Below, one piece after another: positions 26,091 through 35,695 of a stretch of 64,000 bases of DNA. How positions within the stretch are numbered: the first letter of the stretch is position 1; every line of letters begins with the position of its first letter. This DNA is from Embleya sp040629175 (GTDB lineage: Bacteria; Actinomycetota; Actinomycetes; Streptomycetales; Streptomycetaceae): contig NZ_JBEXUX010000024.1 of the NCBI RefSeq assembly GCF_040629175.1, forward strand, positions 1-64,000, given 5' to 3'. Both the position numbers and the translations under genes were made by a program. The notes under the pieces were generated by a model. That model saw only the letters and a program-made list of their open reading frames with translations, had not been told where the DNA came from and did not search any database.

Positions 26091-27671
26091 ATGCTCCGTT
26101 CGCCCCTGACCCACCCGAGAAGACGCCACACGATCGCGGCCGGCGCCGGCGCACTGGCCTTGCTCCTCGCGGCCTGCGGCGGGCCCGGTGCAGGCTCGCA
26201 CCCGGGGGCGGGGCCCACCGGAGAGCCCCGCCGTGGCGGCACCCTTTTGCTGGGCATGCCGGTCGATTACCAGACCCTGGACCCCACCGCGCCCAACTTC
26301 ACCTCGATGACCGACTACACGGCGGCCCGCGCCATCATGGATCCGCTCTTCGACCTGGATCGGCGCGGCAATCTCGTCCCCGTCCTGGCCCTGTCCGCGA
26401 CCTCCTCCGACGCGGACCGCACGTTCACCGTCGCCCTGCGCGAGAACGTGCGCTTCTCCGACGGCACGCCGCTGGACGCGCAAGCCGTCGTCGACCACTA
26501 CAAACGCCTCCAGGAAACCAAGACCTGTCTGGGCTGCGATCCGCGCGTGGTCACCGACATCGCCTCGCTGAGCACGGCCGGCACCCACACCGTGGTGTTC
26601 CACCTCACCCAGCCGTGGGCGAAGTTCCCGGTCCTGGCCCTTACCCAGACCGCGGCGCTGATCCCGTCGCCCACCGCCGTTCGGGCCCAGGGCGACAACT
26701 TCGGCCGAGCGGCGGTGGGCGCCGGCGCCTATCGCCTCGAACGGGTCGCCCCCGGCAGCGCCATCATCCTCGTCCGCAACGACACCTACTGGCGCCCGGA
26801 AAAGGCCAACCTGGACAAGATCCTCATCAAGATCGTCCCGGACACCCAAAGCGCCGTGCAATCCGTCCAGTCCGGCACGCTGGACATGGCCGTCGCCACC
26901 ACCCCCACCCTGGCCGAACAGGCGCGCGGCGCGAACCTACAGGTGCAACTCAACGAGGGCTTCGCACCGGAGGGTCTCAACGTCAACACCAAGCGCCCCG
27001 GCCTCGACGACGCGCGGGTGCGCGCGGCACTGAGCGCGGCCATCGACCGCAAGGCGATCAACAAGGCCGCCTACGGAAACGGCTCCAAGCCCGCCCTGGC
27101 CCTGCTGGCCGACGACAACCCGGCACAACAGGGCATCGCCGTGCCGGATTACGACCCGGCCGCGGCCCGCCGACTGCTCGCCGAGTACGGCAAACCCGTG
27201 TCGGTGGACATCCTCGCCCCCGACCTGCCCGCCTACCTGACCCAGGCGCTGCTGCTGCAACAGATGTGGAAGGACGTCGGTGTCGACGCGAAGGTCACCG
27301 CGGCCGGCCCCACCCTCAACCAGGCCATCCAGCAAAGGAACTTCGACGTCCTCCTGGGGCCGTTCTTCGTGGACACCACAACGGTCTCCGGACTCCAACC
27401 CAGTTTCGTCTCCGGCGGGTTCAGCAACCTCAGCGGCTATGCGAACCCGCACACGGACGCCTTGTTCGCCAAGCTCGCCCCGATCGCCGACGACGCACAG
27501 GCCCTGTCCACCGCGCGGGAGATCGTCGGCACTCTCGCGCGCGAGGTGCCGGTCATTCCCGTCGTGCGCAAGATGGGCATGTTCATCGGCTCCGACCGGG
27601 TACACCTGCCGCCCGCCGACTCGCGCGGCGTGGACATCTTCTCGATGACCGACGTGTGGCTGAGCCGATGA
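26091..27671 (+). CDS. ABC importer substrate-binding lipoprotein, peptide/nickel family (SBP family 5)
   Basis: A 526-residue lipoprotein. The signal sequence ends in the lipobox LLLAACGG (cysteine near residue 26). The mature protein shows the family 5 pattern: RRGGTLLLGMPVDYQTLDP near the N-terminus, FTVALRENVRFSDGTPLDAQ, TGAYRLE-like GAGAYRLERV, and APEGLNVNTKRPGLDD. It captures an oligopeptide, opine or similar solute outside the cell. ATG at 26091 with GAGGAATTC upstream is chosen over earlier in-frame starts. Its stop overlaps the first permease gene, beginning a five-gene transporter operon that ends with a ROK regulator. Confidence 0.93.
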   Translation: MLRSPLTHPRRRHTIAAGAGALALLLAACGGPGAGSHPGAGPTGEPRRGGTLLLGMPVDYQTLDPTAPNFTSMTDYTAARAIMDPLFDLDRRGNLVPVLALSATSSDADRTFTVALRENVRFSDGTPLDAQAVVDHYKRLQETKTCLGCDPRVVTDIASLSTAGTHTVVFHLTQPWAKFPVLALTQTAALIPSPTAVRAQGDNFGRAAVGAGAYRLERVAPGSAIILVRNDTYWRPEKANLDKILIKIVPDTQSAVQSVQSGTLDMAVATTPTLAEQARGANLQVQLNEGFAPEGLNVNTKRPGLDDARVRAALSAAIDRKAINKAAYGNGSKPALALLADDNPAQQGIAVPDYDPAAARRLLAEYGKPVSVDILAPDLPAYLTQALLLQQMWKDVGVDAKVTAAGPTLNQAIQQRNFDVLLGPFFVDTTTVSGLQPSFVSGGFSNLSGYANPHTDALFAKLAPIADDAQALSTAREIVGTLAREVPVIPVVRKMGMFIGSDRVHLPPADSRGVDIFSMTDVWLSR

Positions 27672-28618
27672 ACGCACGCTACCTCGCCGGTCGACTCGGC
27701 CAGGCGGCGATCGTCCTGGCCGCGGTCGCGGTCGTCACCTTCGTCCTGGGGCGAATCCTGCCCGGCGACCTCGCCGCCGCAGTCCTGGGGCCGACCGCGA
27801 CCCCGGAGCAGACCGCCGCCTTCAACCACCGCATCGGGGCCGACCACAGCGCGATCGAGCAATTCCTGGACTGGCTCACCGCCGCCCTCACCGGAGATCT
27901 GGGCACCTCGCCGCTCAACGGCCAGAGCGTCTCCGCCGCGCTGCGCGACCGTGCGGAACCCTCCCTGCTGCTGATGCTCCTCGCCGAGGCACTGGCCCTG
28001 GCCATCGCCGTCCCGGCGGCGCTGTGGGCCGCCTACCGTCGCGGCCGACCGGCCGACCGGATCGCCAACGGCGCATCCTCGTTCCTGCTCGCCGCACCAC
28101 AGTTCGCCATCGCCGTGCTGTTGGTCTACGTCTTCGCCGTCCGCCTCGGCTGGGCCCCGGCCACCGGCTACACACCCCTGGCGCAGGGGGCCGGCGAGAC
28201 CCTGCGCAGCCTGATGTTGCCGGCGGTGACGCTCGCCCTGGGACTGGCCGCCGTGTACTTCCGGGTGCTGCGCAACGGAGTGATCGAGACCCTCCGGCAG
28301 GACTACATCCTGGCGGCCCGAGCCCAAGGACTGACCCCGCGCGAGATCCTGCTGCGGCATGCGCTGCGCCCGGCCCTGCTACCGCTGGTCACGCTGGTCG
28401 GACTCAACTTCGGCGTGCTGATCGGGGGCGCGGTGGTGATCGAGCAACTCTTCGCCATCCCCGGTCTGGGCACCTACGCGTTGGGCGCCGTACGAGCCAA
28501 GGACTTCGTCGTCCTGCAGAGCGTCGTGCTGTTGATCGCCGCGCTCTACGTCCTGGTCAACCTCGCCGTCGAAGTGCTCTACGGCCTCCTGGATCCGAGG
28601 ATTCGCCATGCCCGTTGA
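27668..28618 (+). CDS. ABC importer permease, DppB type
   Basis: A 316-residue inner-membrane permease with six predicted membrane helices. The N-terminal helix (IVLAAVAVVTFVLGRILPGD) is typical of DppB proteins. The cytoplasmic coupling loop near residue 215 reads DYILAARAQGLTPREILLRH, the EAA motif. The C-terminus IRHAR is cytoplasmic. It starts with ATGA overlap on the binding-protein gene and overlaps the next permease by 11 bp. Confidence 0.93.
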   Translation: MNARYLAGRLGQAAIVLAAVAVVTFVLGRILPGDLAAAVLGPTATPEQTAAFNHRIGADHSAIEQFLDWLTAALTGDLGTSPLNGQSVSAALRDRAEPSLLLMLLAEALALAIAVPAALWAAYRRGRPADRIANGASSFLLAAPQFAIAVLLVYVFAVRLGWAPATGYTPLAQGAGETLRSLMLPAVTLALGLAAVYFRVLRNGVIETLRQDYILAARAQGLTPREILLRHALRPALLPLVTLVGLNFGVLIGGAVVIEQLFAIPGLGTYALGAVRAKDFVVLQSVVLLIAALYVLVNLAVEVLYGLLDPRIRHAR

Positions 28619-29486
28619 CACCCTCGTGCCCACCGCCGAGGCCACCCACCGGGACAAGGTGACGACCCGTCGAGCCCGCCCGGGGGCCGCTACCGCGGCG
28701 GCGTCGGTGGTCTTGGGCACGATCGTGCTGGCCGCACTGCTGGCGCCCGTCCTGCCGCTGGAGAATCCCGAACACACCGACGTCTCCGCGCTGTCCGCCG
28801 GATTCGGCGCCGAACACCCACTCGGCACCGACGCACTCGGCCGGGACACCCTCGCGCGCATCGTGTACGGGGCCAGAGTGAGCCTGACCGTCGGACTCGG
28901 CGCCACCGCCATCGGCGCGGTCGTCGGCACCCTGCTCGGCATGATCGCGGGCCTGAGCACCGGATGGGCGCAGGCGATCGTGATGCGGCTCGCGGACGTC
29001 CTGCTCGCCTTCCCCGCGCTGGTGCTCGCGCTCGCGGTGATCGGTGCGGTGGGCCCCTCGGCAACCAGCGTCACCCTCGTGGTGGGCGTGCTGTTCGTAC
29101 CCGGCTTCGTACGCGTCGTGCAGGCGCCGGTACTGAGCCTGGCACAACGCGAGTTCGTCCTCGCCTGCCGGGCGATGGGGATGTCCGCCACGCGGTTGAT
29201 GTTGCGCGAGATCCTGCCCAACATCACCGGCCTGGTCGTCACGTACGCGGTGACCATGTTCGGCCTCGGCGTGATGATCGAGGGCGGCCTGGGATTCCTC
29301 GGGATGAGCGTCCCGCCGCCCGCTCCCACCTGGGGCGGCATGATCTCCGAGGGCAGACAGGTCCTCGCCGAACACCCCGTGGTCACCCTGACGCCCACCG
29401 CCGTGCTCGTGCTGGTCGTGCTGTGCGCGAACGTCCTGGGCGACCGACTGACCGCCGTCTTCGACTCCCGCGGAGCGATGTTGTGA
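28608..29486 (+). CDS. ABC importer permease, DppC type
   Basis: A 292-residue partner permease. After a membrane anchor (VVLGTIVLAALLAPVLPL) comes the DppC hallmark HPLGTDALGRDTLARIVYGA, then further helices and the EAA coupling loop (REFVLACRAMGMSATRLMLR). It forms the membrane channel with the DppB-type protein. Its TGA overlaps the GTG of the first ATPase gene. Confidence 0.93.
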   Translation: MPVDTLVPTAEATHRDKVTTRRARPGAATAAASVVLGTIVLAALLAPVLPLENPEHTDVSALSAGFGAEHPLGTDALGRDTLARIVYGARVSLTVGLGATAIGAVVGTLLGMIAGLSTGWAQAIVMRLADVLLAFPALVLALAVIGAVGPSATSVTLVVGVLFVPGFVRVVQAPVLSLAQREFVLACRAMGMSATRLMLREILPNITGLVVTYAVTMFGLGVMIEGGLGFLGMSVPPPAPTWGGMISEGRQVLAEHPVVTLTPTAVLVLVVLCANVLGDRLTAVFDSRGAML

Positions 29487-30589
29487 ACCGTCTCGACAAC
29501 ACACCGCGAACCGCTCCTGAGCCGAGCGCCGACACCGGACCCGAGCCGTTGCTGGACGTGCGCGACTACCGGGTCCACCTCCACTCGCCGCGCGGCGCCG
29601 TACGGGCCGTCGACGACGTGAGCTTCACCCTGGCCGCCGGACGCACCCTGGCCGTGGTCGGCGAATCCGGGTCCGGCAAAAGTGTGCTGTGTCGGAGCCT
29701 GCTGGGCCTGCTGCCGCCGGCCGCCATCGCCGTCCGCACCGGGACCGCACGCTTCGCCGACCTCGAACTCACCGGCTTGAGCGAGCAACGGCTGCGCGCG
29801 CTGCGCGGTCGCCGGGTCGGCATGGTCTTCCAGGACCCGATGACCGCACTCAACCCGGTGATGCCGGTATGGCGCCAACTGGCCCTGCCCCTGCGCCGCC
29901 ACCTGGGTCTGGGCCGCAAGGCGGCCCGGGCCCGCGCGGTCGAACTGCTCGACACCGTGGGCATTCCCGACCCGGCCCGACGCGCCCGGCAGTACCCCGT
30001 GCAGATGTCCGGCGGAATGCGCCAGCGCGTGATGATCGCGCTGGCCCTGACCTGCGACCCCGAACTGCTCATCGCCGACGAGCCGACCACGGCACTCGAC
30101 GTCACCGTCCAGGCGCAGATCCTGCGCCTGCTCGACCGCCAACGTGCCGAACGTGCCATGGCGATGATCCTGATCAGTCACGACCTGGACCTGGTCGCGG
30201 ATCACGCCGACGACGTCATGGTCATGTACGCCGGGCGACAAGCCGAACTCGGCCCCACCGACGCGGTGCTCACCGCACCCCGAATGCCGTACACCCGGGC
30301 CCTCCTGGACACCGCGCCGCGACTGCACTCCGTGCGCGCCGAACGGTTGCCGACCATCGGCGGCGAACCCCCGGACCTGACCCGCACCGCCGACGGCTGC
30401 GCCTTCGAGAGCCGCTGCCCACGCGCCGACCACCGATGTCGCAGTGCCCGGCCACCGTTGGTGGTGCCGCCGGGGAGCGGGCACCGGGTCGCCTGCCGGC
30501 TCCCCGAGCCGTCGGCGCCACACCCGGCGGTCGATGTCGTCCCCGGCCGGGCCGGCGGTGTCGACGTATCGAAAGCGAGTACCCCATGA
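29483..30589 (+). CDS. ABC importer ATPase, DppD type
   Basis: A 368-residue nucleotide-binding protein. It has Walker A VGESGSGKS, Q-loop MVFQDPMTALNP, signature VQMSGGMRQRV, Walker B LLIADEPTTALD and H-loop LISHDLDLV. The C-terminal oligopeptide-transporter domain includes the cysteine-bearing CAFESRCPRADHRC segment. GTG start at 29483 is coupled to the permease stop, and its own stop overlaps the next ATPase. Confidence 0.93.
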   Translation: MNRLDNTPRTAPEPSADTGPEPLLDVRDYRVHLHSPRGAVRAVDDVSFTLAAGRTLAVVGESGSGKSVLCRSLLGLLPPAAIAVRTGTARFADLELTGLSEQRLRALRGRRVGMVFQDPMTALNPVMPVWRQLALPLRRHLGLGRKAARARAVELLDTVGIPDPARRARQYPVQMSGGMRQRVMIALALTCDPELLIADEPTTALDVTVQAQILRLLDRQRAERAMAMILISHDLDLVADHADDVMVMYAGRQAELGPTDAVLTAPRMPYTRALLDTAPRLHSVRAERLPTIGGEPPDLTRTADGCAFESRCPRADHRCRSARPPLVVPPGSGHRVACRLPEPSAPHPAVDVVPGRAGGVDVSKASTP

Positions 30590-31641
30590 GCAGCATCGAC
30601 ACCCCCGACCGCACCCGCCCGCAGCACGACACCGACGGCGAAACGGGCGCGGACCGCGCCCTGTTGACGGTTCGAGACCTACGGGTGCGGTATCGCAACG
30701 CGGGCCGCCTGTTCGAAGCGGTCGCCGGTGTCGATCTCACCGTGCAGGCCGGGGAGACCCTGGGCCTGGTCGGCGAATCCGGCTGCGGCAAATCGACCGT
30801 CGCGCGTGCCGTCGCACGGCTGGAATCCTCGATCTCCGGGCGCATCGAGTTCGACGGCGAAGACGTGGCCCGGCTGCGCGGCAAGGCACTGGACCCGTAC
30901 CGCCGTCGAGTGGGCATGGTGTTCCAGGACCCCATCGCGTCCCTGAACCCACGTCGTCGGATCCGCGACATCATCGCGACCCCGCTCGAACTCGCCGGCG
31001 ACACGGACCGTGCACGCATCGCCGACCGGGTGGGGGAACTGGCCGACCAGGTCGGCCTGCGCACCGCGCTGCTCGATCGGCGCCCACACGAGCTGTCCGG
31101 CGGCCAGTGCCAACGCGTGAGCATCGCCCGGGCCCTGGCCCGAGTCCCGGACCTGCTGCTGTGCGACGAGATCGTCTCCGCGCTCGACGTCTCGGTCCAG
31201 GCCCAGGTGCTCAACCTGCTCCTGGACATCAGGGACCGGCGGCACCTGGCGATGCTCTTCATCTCCCACGACCTCTCGGTGGTCCGCCACGTATCCGACC
31301 GGGTCGCCGTCATGTACCTCGGCCGACTGTGCGAGGAGGCGCCGGTGGACGACCTGTACGCGGCCCCGGCCCATCCCTACACGCGCGCACTGCTCGCCTC
31401 GGTCCCCGGCCGCGGCGCGAACACGCAAGGCCACGGCCTGCTCACGGGCGAACTGCCCTCGCCGATCGAGCCGCCCGGCGGGTGCCGCTTCCGGACCCGC
31501 TGCCCACTCGCCCGGGAGCGCTGCGCCGTCGAGGAGCCGCAGCCGGTGCAGGTGCGTCCGCACCACCGGGTGGCCTGTCATTTCCCGCTCGGGACGCAGA
31601 TCGACGCGGAGCGGGTTTCGAGGGAGGCGGTGGGAAGTTGA
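30586..31641 (+). CDS. ABC importer ATPase, DppF type
   Basis: A 351-residue second ATPase with Walker A VGESGCGKS, Q-loop MVFQDPIASLNP, signature HELSGGQCQRVSIARAL, Walker B LLLCDEIVSALD (Glu-Ile in place of the more common Glu-Pro) and H-loop FISHDLSVV. The C-terminus has CRFRTRCPLARERC. DppD/DppF pairs drive family 5 importers. It is the fifth gene of the operon and overlaps the ROK gene by TTGA. Confidence 0.93.
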   Translation: MSSIDTPDRTRPQHDTDGETGADRALLTVRDLRVRYRNAGRLFEAVAGVDLTVQAGETLGLVGESGCGKSTVARAVARLESSISGRIEFDGEDVARLRGKALDPYRRRVGMVFQDPIASLNPRRRIRDIIATPLELAGDTDRARIADRVGELADQVGLRTALLDRRPHELSGGQCQRVSIARALARVPDLLLCDEIVSALDVSVQAQVLNLLLDIRDRRHLAMLFISHDLSVVRHVSDRVAVMYLGRLCEEAPVDDLYAAPAHPYTRALLASVPGRGANTQGHGLLTGELPSPIEPPGGCRFRTRCPLARERCAVEEPQPVQVRPHHRVACHFPLGTQIDAERVSREAVGS

Positions 31642-32882
31642 CCGCGGTGGGCGGCGCGCGGGCCGGTGCCGGCGGCCCGCGAATCTCGCCGCGAGCGGGC
31701 AACCTGGGCCGACTGTTGGAGTGTCTGGCCCCCAAGCCGCTGTCGCAGACGGAACTCGCGGTGGCCTCGGGCCTGTCCGAGGCCACCGTGTCCAACCTCG
31801 TCAAACTGTTGGTCCGTGATCGACACGTGGTATTGGAACACAGCGTGCGCAACGGTCGCCGCGCCAACGTGGTGCGGCTCGCCGCGCATCGTTCCTCATG
31901 GGTGCTGGGGGTGGACCTCGCCCGCTCCTGGATCAGGGTGGGCCTGATGTCCTCGACCGACGAAATCCTCGACGCGCGGGCGCCGATTCCCCACCCGTGT
32001 GCGTACTCCGAGGCACTGGAGACGATCGGCCGGCTGACCCGGGGCCTGCTGGCGGTGCGCGATCCGTCCTCGATCGACCCGGTCGCGGGCGTGGTGTCGG
32101 TCCCGGGCCCGGTTCGCCGTCCCGAGGACGACGCGGCCGGCCGCGACCTGATCCCACAGGGATGGCACCAGACGACCAACTGGGGAAGCGTGCCGCTGGC
32201 CCACGACATCGGCGAAGTGGTGGGCGTACCCGTCCACGCGGACAACGACGCCAACCTGTCGGCACTGGCCGAACTCCACCGGGGCGCAGCCGTGGACAGC
32301 CGCGACTTCCTGTTCCTGTCGGTGGACGCCGGTGTCGGCGGGGCGCTGGTACTCGACGGGCGCATCTACCGCGGCGCGACCGGCATGGCGGGCGAGTTCG
32401 GCCACACCGTCGTCGAGCCGCACGGCCGGGCCTGTTGGTGCGGCGCGCGCGGCTGCCTGGAAACGCTGATCGGGGAGCGGGCCCTGCTCTCCGCGCTGCG
32501 CACGGCCGAGCCCGCGCCGCACACCGTGGACGACGTCGTGCGGGCGACGCTCGCCGGAGACGGCGCGCATCGGGCCGCCGTGCACGAAGCGGGTCTGGCG
32601 ATCGGCACCTTCGTCGCCGCCGTCAGTACGCCGCTGGATCTCGACCTGGTCGTGATCGGCGGCGCCCTGGCCCGGGCCGAAACCCTCCTGCTGGACGGGG
32701 TGCGAGCCCAACTCGCGCACTACCTGGGCCGATTCAGGCCCTACACGATCGAGGTGAGCACGGCGCGGCTCGGGCGGGACGGACCCCTGTACGGAGCCCT
32801 GCTCGCAGCCCGCGAACGGCAGACGGACCGCGACCCGCTCCGGATCGGCGGCCCCCGCGCCGAGGCCACCACATCGCCGTGA
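31638..32882 (+). CDS. ROK-family transcriptional regulator (copy 2)
   Basis: A 414-residue ROK repressor, paralogous to the one at 23476. Helix-turn-helix PLSQTELAVASGLSEATVSN at about residues 35-55, then the kinase-like motif LGVDLARSWIRVGL, ROK signature GMAGEFGHTVV and zinc site CWCGARGCLE. It begins at a TTG overlapping the ATPase stop, with GGGAGG upstream, so it is co-transcribed with the importer and probably sets its expression by feedback. A GTG at 31647 is an alternative start. Confidence 0.9.
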   Translation: MTAVGGARAGAGGPRISPRAGNLGRLLECLAPKPLSQTELAVASGLSEATVSNLVKLLVRDRHVVLEHSVRNGRRANVVRLAAHRSSWVLGVDLARSWIRVGLMSSTDEILDARAPIPHPCAYSEALETIGRLTRGLLAVRDPSSIDPVAGVVSVPGPVRRPEDDAAGRDLIPQGWHQTTNWGSVPLAHDIGEVVGVPVHADNDANLSALAELHRGAAVDSRDFLFLSVDAGVGGALVLDGRIYRGATGMAGEFGHTVVEPHGRACWCGARGCLETLIGERALLSALRTAEPAPHTVDDVVRATLAGDGAHRAAVHEAGLAIGTFVAAVSTPLDLDLVVIGGALARAETLLLDGVRAQLAHYLGRFRPYTIEVSTARLGRDGPLYGALLAARERQTDRDPLRIGGPRAEATTSP

Positions 32883-32962
32883 GCCGGCCGCGAACGGCTC
32901 CCTCGCGTTCCCTCCTTGTTCCTTGACCACTTGTCGTGTCGAGCAGAAAGACGGATGCACCG

Positions 32963-33931
32963 ATGACCCAGACCCGGTCCGAAACCCAGGTCCAAACCCG
33001 GCCCGAAACCTCGTGGGACCCGAAGGAGAACAACTGGCGGCCACCGACCCACCTGCCGCCCGGCGACCCGGTGGTCACCGAGTCGGGCGTGCGGCGGTAC
33101 GAGGGCCTCACCTACGCGGCGACCGCCGGGTACCGTCCGTGCCTGCTCGACGTCGCGGTGCCCGCCGGCGATGGGCCCGCACCGGTGGTGGTGTGGATCC
33201 ACGGCGGAGCCTGGCAGGACGGCGACCGGCGCTACCCGCCGCCGACGGTCACCCCGGAGTTGTTGTTCGGCGGCATCCTCGACGCCGGCCTCGCACTGGT
33301 TTCCATCGACTACCGACACAGCCTGGAAGCGCCCTTCCCGGCCCAACTCCACGACGCCAAATCGGCGGTCCGCTACCTTCGCCACTACTCCCGCGTACTG
33401 GGCATCGACCCCGAGCGCATCGGTGTCTGGGGCGAGTCCGCCGGCGGCCATCTCACCGCGCTCCTCGCGCTGACCCCGTCCGACGACCCGGACCATCCCC
33501 TCGAAGGCAGCGTGGGAATCACCGGCCCCAGCAGCGCCGTTCGGGCCGCGGTCGACTGGTACGGGGTGTCGAACGTGCCCAGCCTGCTGTCCACCCTCCA
33601 CGAACTGCCGCCCCCGGGCGCGGCCCACCGCCCCGATCCCTGCGAGGCGCTGCTCGGCGGGCGCCCCGAACAATGGCCGCTGCTGGCGCGCTCGGCGAGC
33701 CCGCTCACCTACGCGGACCACGTGGCCGCACCGCTGTTGCTGCAACACGGCACGAAGGACACCGTGGTCCCGCACGAACACAGCGCGCAACTCGCCGCTC
33801 GACTGGCCGCATGCGGCAGCGAGGTCACCCTGCGATCGATACCCGACGCGGACCACTGCTTCGTCGGCCTGGCGGACATCGCCCCGGTGGTCCACGAAGG
33901 CATCACGTTCCTCGAGCGACACCTGGGCTGA
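32963..33931 (+). CDS. Alpha/beta hydrolase, hormone-sensitive-lipase/BD-FAE-like esterase
   Basis: A 322-residue esterase with the oxyanion motif VVWIHGGAWQDGD, nucleophile elbow GVWGESAGGHL, and late acid/histidine residues in HGTKDTVVP and DADHCFVGL. It lacks a signal peptide, so it acts in the cytosol on a short-chain ester. The ATG at 32963 is used; a GTG at 32936 is possible. It follows the importer operon after 80 bp and may process the imported solute. In contrast to the esterase-like protein at 24725, all catalytic residues are present. Confidence 0.88.
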   Translation: MTQTRSETQVQTRPETSWDPKENNWRPPTHLPPGDPVVTESGVRRYEGLTYAATAGYRPCLLDVAVPAGDGPAPVVVWIHGGAWQDGDRRYPPPTVTPELLFGGILDAGLALVSIDYRHSLEAPFPAQLHDAKSAVRYLRHYSRVLGIDPERIGVWGESAGGHLTALLALTPSDDPDHPLEGSVGITGPSSAVRAAVDWYGVSNVPSLLSTLHELPPPGAAHRPDPCEALLGGRPEQWPLLARSASPLTYADHVAAPLLLQHGTKDTVVPHEHSAQLAARLAACGSEVTLRSIPDADHCFVGLADIAPVVHEGITFLERHLG

Positions 33932-34146
33932 CCGAGCCCGGGCCGGGCGGGGACGGAGCGTCGAAAGCCTCGTGGCGATTCGGCTTCCTCGGCAGGCTGC
34001 GACGGCCGGCTCGTCCCGGACGGGACCGGTCGCCGCAGCCACCTCCGCCGGTCCCGGGACCGGCTCGCCTACTGCGATCGCAGCAGTTGTGGATGTCTGC
34101 GGCGGCGGGACGACTTCCGAGTCCCGTTCCAGGACGCCCGGAGGGG

Positions 34147-34308
34147 CCGAGGCAGTACGGCTTGGACAGGGTCGGTGGGTTCGCGATCCACTCCCCGGCC
34201 ACCGACACGTACACCAACGCCCTCGTGCTCACCGCAACCCCCACCGATCACCCCGTCGCCGCCTTCGACACCGCTGCCCTGGCCCACCTTGCCGACTACA
34301 CCGAGTAA
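34147..34308 (+). other. Unrecognised protein-like 3' fragment
   Basis: The frame ending at TAA 34306-34308 reads GLDRVGGFAIHSPATDTYTN, then ALVLTATPTDHPVAAFDTAA, then LAHLADYTE. It looks like a real protein C-terminus by codon use and composition, but has no start nearby and no recognised family. It precedes the TetR promoter. Confidence 0.3.
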
Positions 34309-34366
34309 CCAGGCCACTCCACCCCGGCCGGCAAGGGACCTGCGACCCGCCGCACCGGTGGAACCC

Positions 34367-34394
34367 TTGACTAAAGTAAACGTGAACGTACACT
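34367..34394 (+). promoter_or_regulatory. Promoter of the TetR gene, with overlapping operator
   Basis: TTGACT at 34367-34372 and TACACT at 34389-34394 are separated by 16 bp, a good housekeeping-type promoter. The expected transcription start (about 34401) coincides with the ATG of the TetR gene, and there is no ribosome-binding site, so the mRNA is probably leaderless. The palindrome GTGAACGTACAC at 34382-34393 (two central mismatches) overlaps the -10 box and is a likely TetR operator. Confidence 0.6.
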
Positions 34395-34400
34395 TCCTGT

Positions 34401-35012
34401 ATGAGTGCAACGGCTACTGCGCCTCAACGGCGGGGACGTGGAGGTAGGGAGCGCATTCTGGCCGCCGCCGCCCGGCTGTTCGCGACCCAGGGGATCAACG
34501 CGACCGGCATGGAACAGGTGGCAGAGAAGGCACCGGTGTCGAAGCGGACGCTCTACGCGCACTTCAGGACCAAGAACGACCTGGTCATCGCCCACTTGCA
34601 GGGCCTCGTGCTGACGGGCGCCACCTTGGAGAGTGTGCTGGACCGCGAGGACCTCACCCCTCGGGAACGGGTCCTGATGCTCTTCGACCAGTTCACGACG
34701 GACGCGGGTCCGGTTCGTGGGTGTCCGTTCATCGATGCCGCTGTGGAGTTCCCGGACCCGGAAAGCGCGGTCCACTCCTACGCCCGCGACCAGAAAGTGC
34801 GGATGGTGCGGCTCATCGCCGCCTTGGTGACGGAGCTGGGCTGTCGTGAACCCGACGCACTCGCCGAGCAGTTGGCCACTCTCGCGGACGGCGCGGCCAG
34901 TCGCGCAATGGTGCTGGGCGAAGCGGACTATGGCCGGCACGCACGGGCAGCGGCACAGGTTCTCCTCGATCAGGCTCTGCCGAACACCAACGGACGAGAA
35001 AAGGGTCGGTGA
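34401..35012 (+). CDS. TetR-family regulator, probably leaderless
   Basis: A 203-residue regulator with helix-turn-helix at residues about 17-63 (ERILAAAARLFATQGINATG, then VAEKAPVSKRTLYAHFRTK) and a TetR_C ligand domain that includes the conserved RGCPFIDAAVEFPDP segment of the AcrR/YxaF-type regulators of quinone or flavonoid efflux. It starts directly at the expected transcription start. No intact target gene is adjacent; the downstream neighbour on the opposite strand is a broken ATPase gene. Confidence 0.88.
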   Translation: MSATATAPQRRGRGGRERILAAAARLFATQGINATGMEQVAEKAPVSKRTLYAHFRTKNDLVIAHLQGLVLTGATLESVLDREDLTPRERVLMLFDQFTTDAGPVRGCPFIDAAVEFPDPESAVHSYARDQKVRMVRLIAALVTELGCREPDALAEQLATLADGAASRAMVLGEADYGRHARAAAQVLLDQALPNTNGREKGR

Positions 35013-35313
35013 ACAGTCCGTCGTGGACCGCGGCCAGGCCAGGGTTGATCGAGGGGCATCCCGACCCGTCGCGGGCGTCCAGGCGTTCGCGGACGTGCGG
35101 TACCACCGCGACGATCTCGGGGTGCGCGGCACAGGCCAGAGCGCCGAGCGAGGCGGACTTGCCGATACTCGGGCTACCGGTGACCACCCGCAGTCCCCCG
35201 GTGGTCACGTCGTCCAACCACGGTGCGAGCACGCGCAGTTGGGTGCGGAGGCCGGTGAAGCGGGCGCCGGCCTTGTCGGTGAAGTGGCGGGCGTCGGAGG
35301 GATCCAGGAACAC
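35010..35313 (-). pseudogene. STAND-type ATPase fragment
   Basis: The minus strand encodes RFTGLRTQLRVLAPWLDDVT, then GGLRVVTGSPSIGKSASLGA (Walker A), ALACAAHPEIVAVVPHVRER and PSINPGLAAVH. This is the start of the nucleotide-binding part of actinobacterial NACHT/WD40-type signalling ATPases. Walker B and everything after it are missing, and the frame ends inside the TetR gene on the other strand. Confidence 0.6.
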
Positions 35314-35695
35314 GCGCAGTGCCGGTTCGGCGATCGACGCGCGCGGCGGCGGACGCGGCGCCGGCCGAGGATCACGGCCGTCGGACGCGCCCGCGACGCC
35401 GAGAGGCAGGCTGCCCCAGCACGGGCGCGGGGATGCCCCCGAATCGGGACGATCCCGGCGGTACTCCTGGGCGAGCGCTATGGGAGCGCGTGCGGTTGCC
35501 CCGCTGGGCTGGACGGTCGCCCGCTACGGAAATCCCGCGACACGATGGATGATCGCCGCCGAGCCGGCCGGTCTGCGATTTCACCCGCTGCACCGTCGTC
35601 GACCTCGACGCCGAAATGCCGAGGAGCCCACGACGACGAAGTCGTCTTGCTCCATGTGTCGATCTCCTTCCGCGACGGGCGCGTGGTGGAAGGGA
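35314..35695. other. No recognisable gene
   Basis: A short minus-strand frame beginning MEQDDFVVVGSSAF at about 35660 looks like the start of a small protein but loses coherence after 14 residues. Nothing else was seen. Confidence 0.25.
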
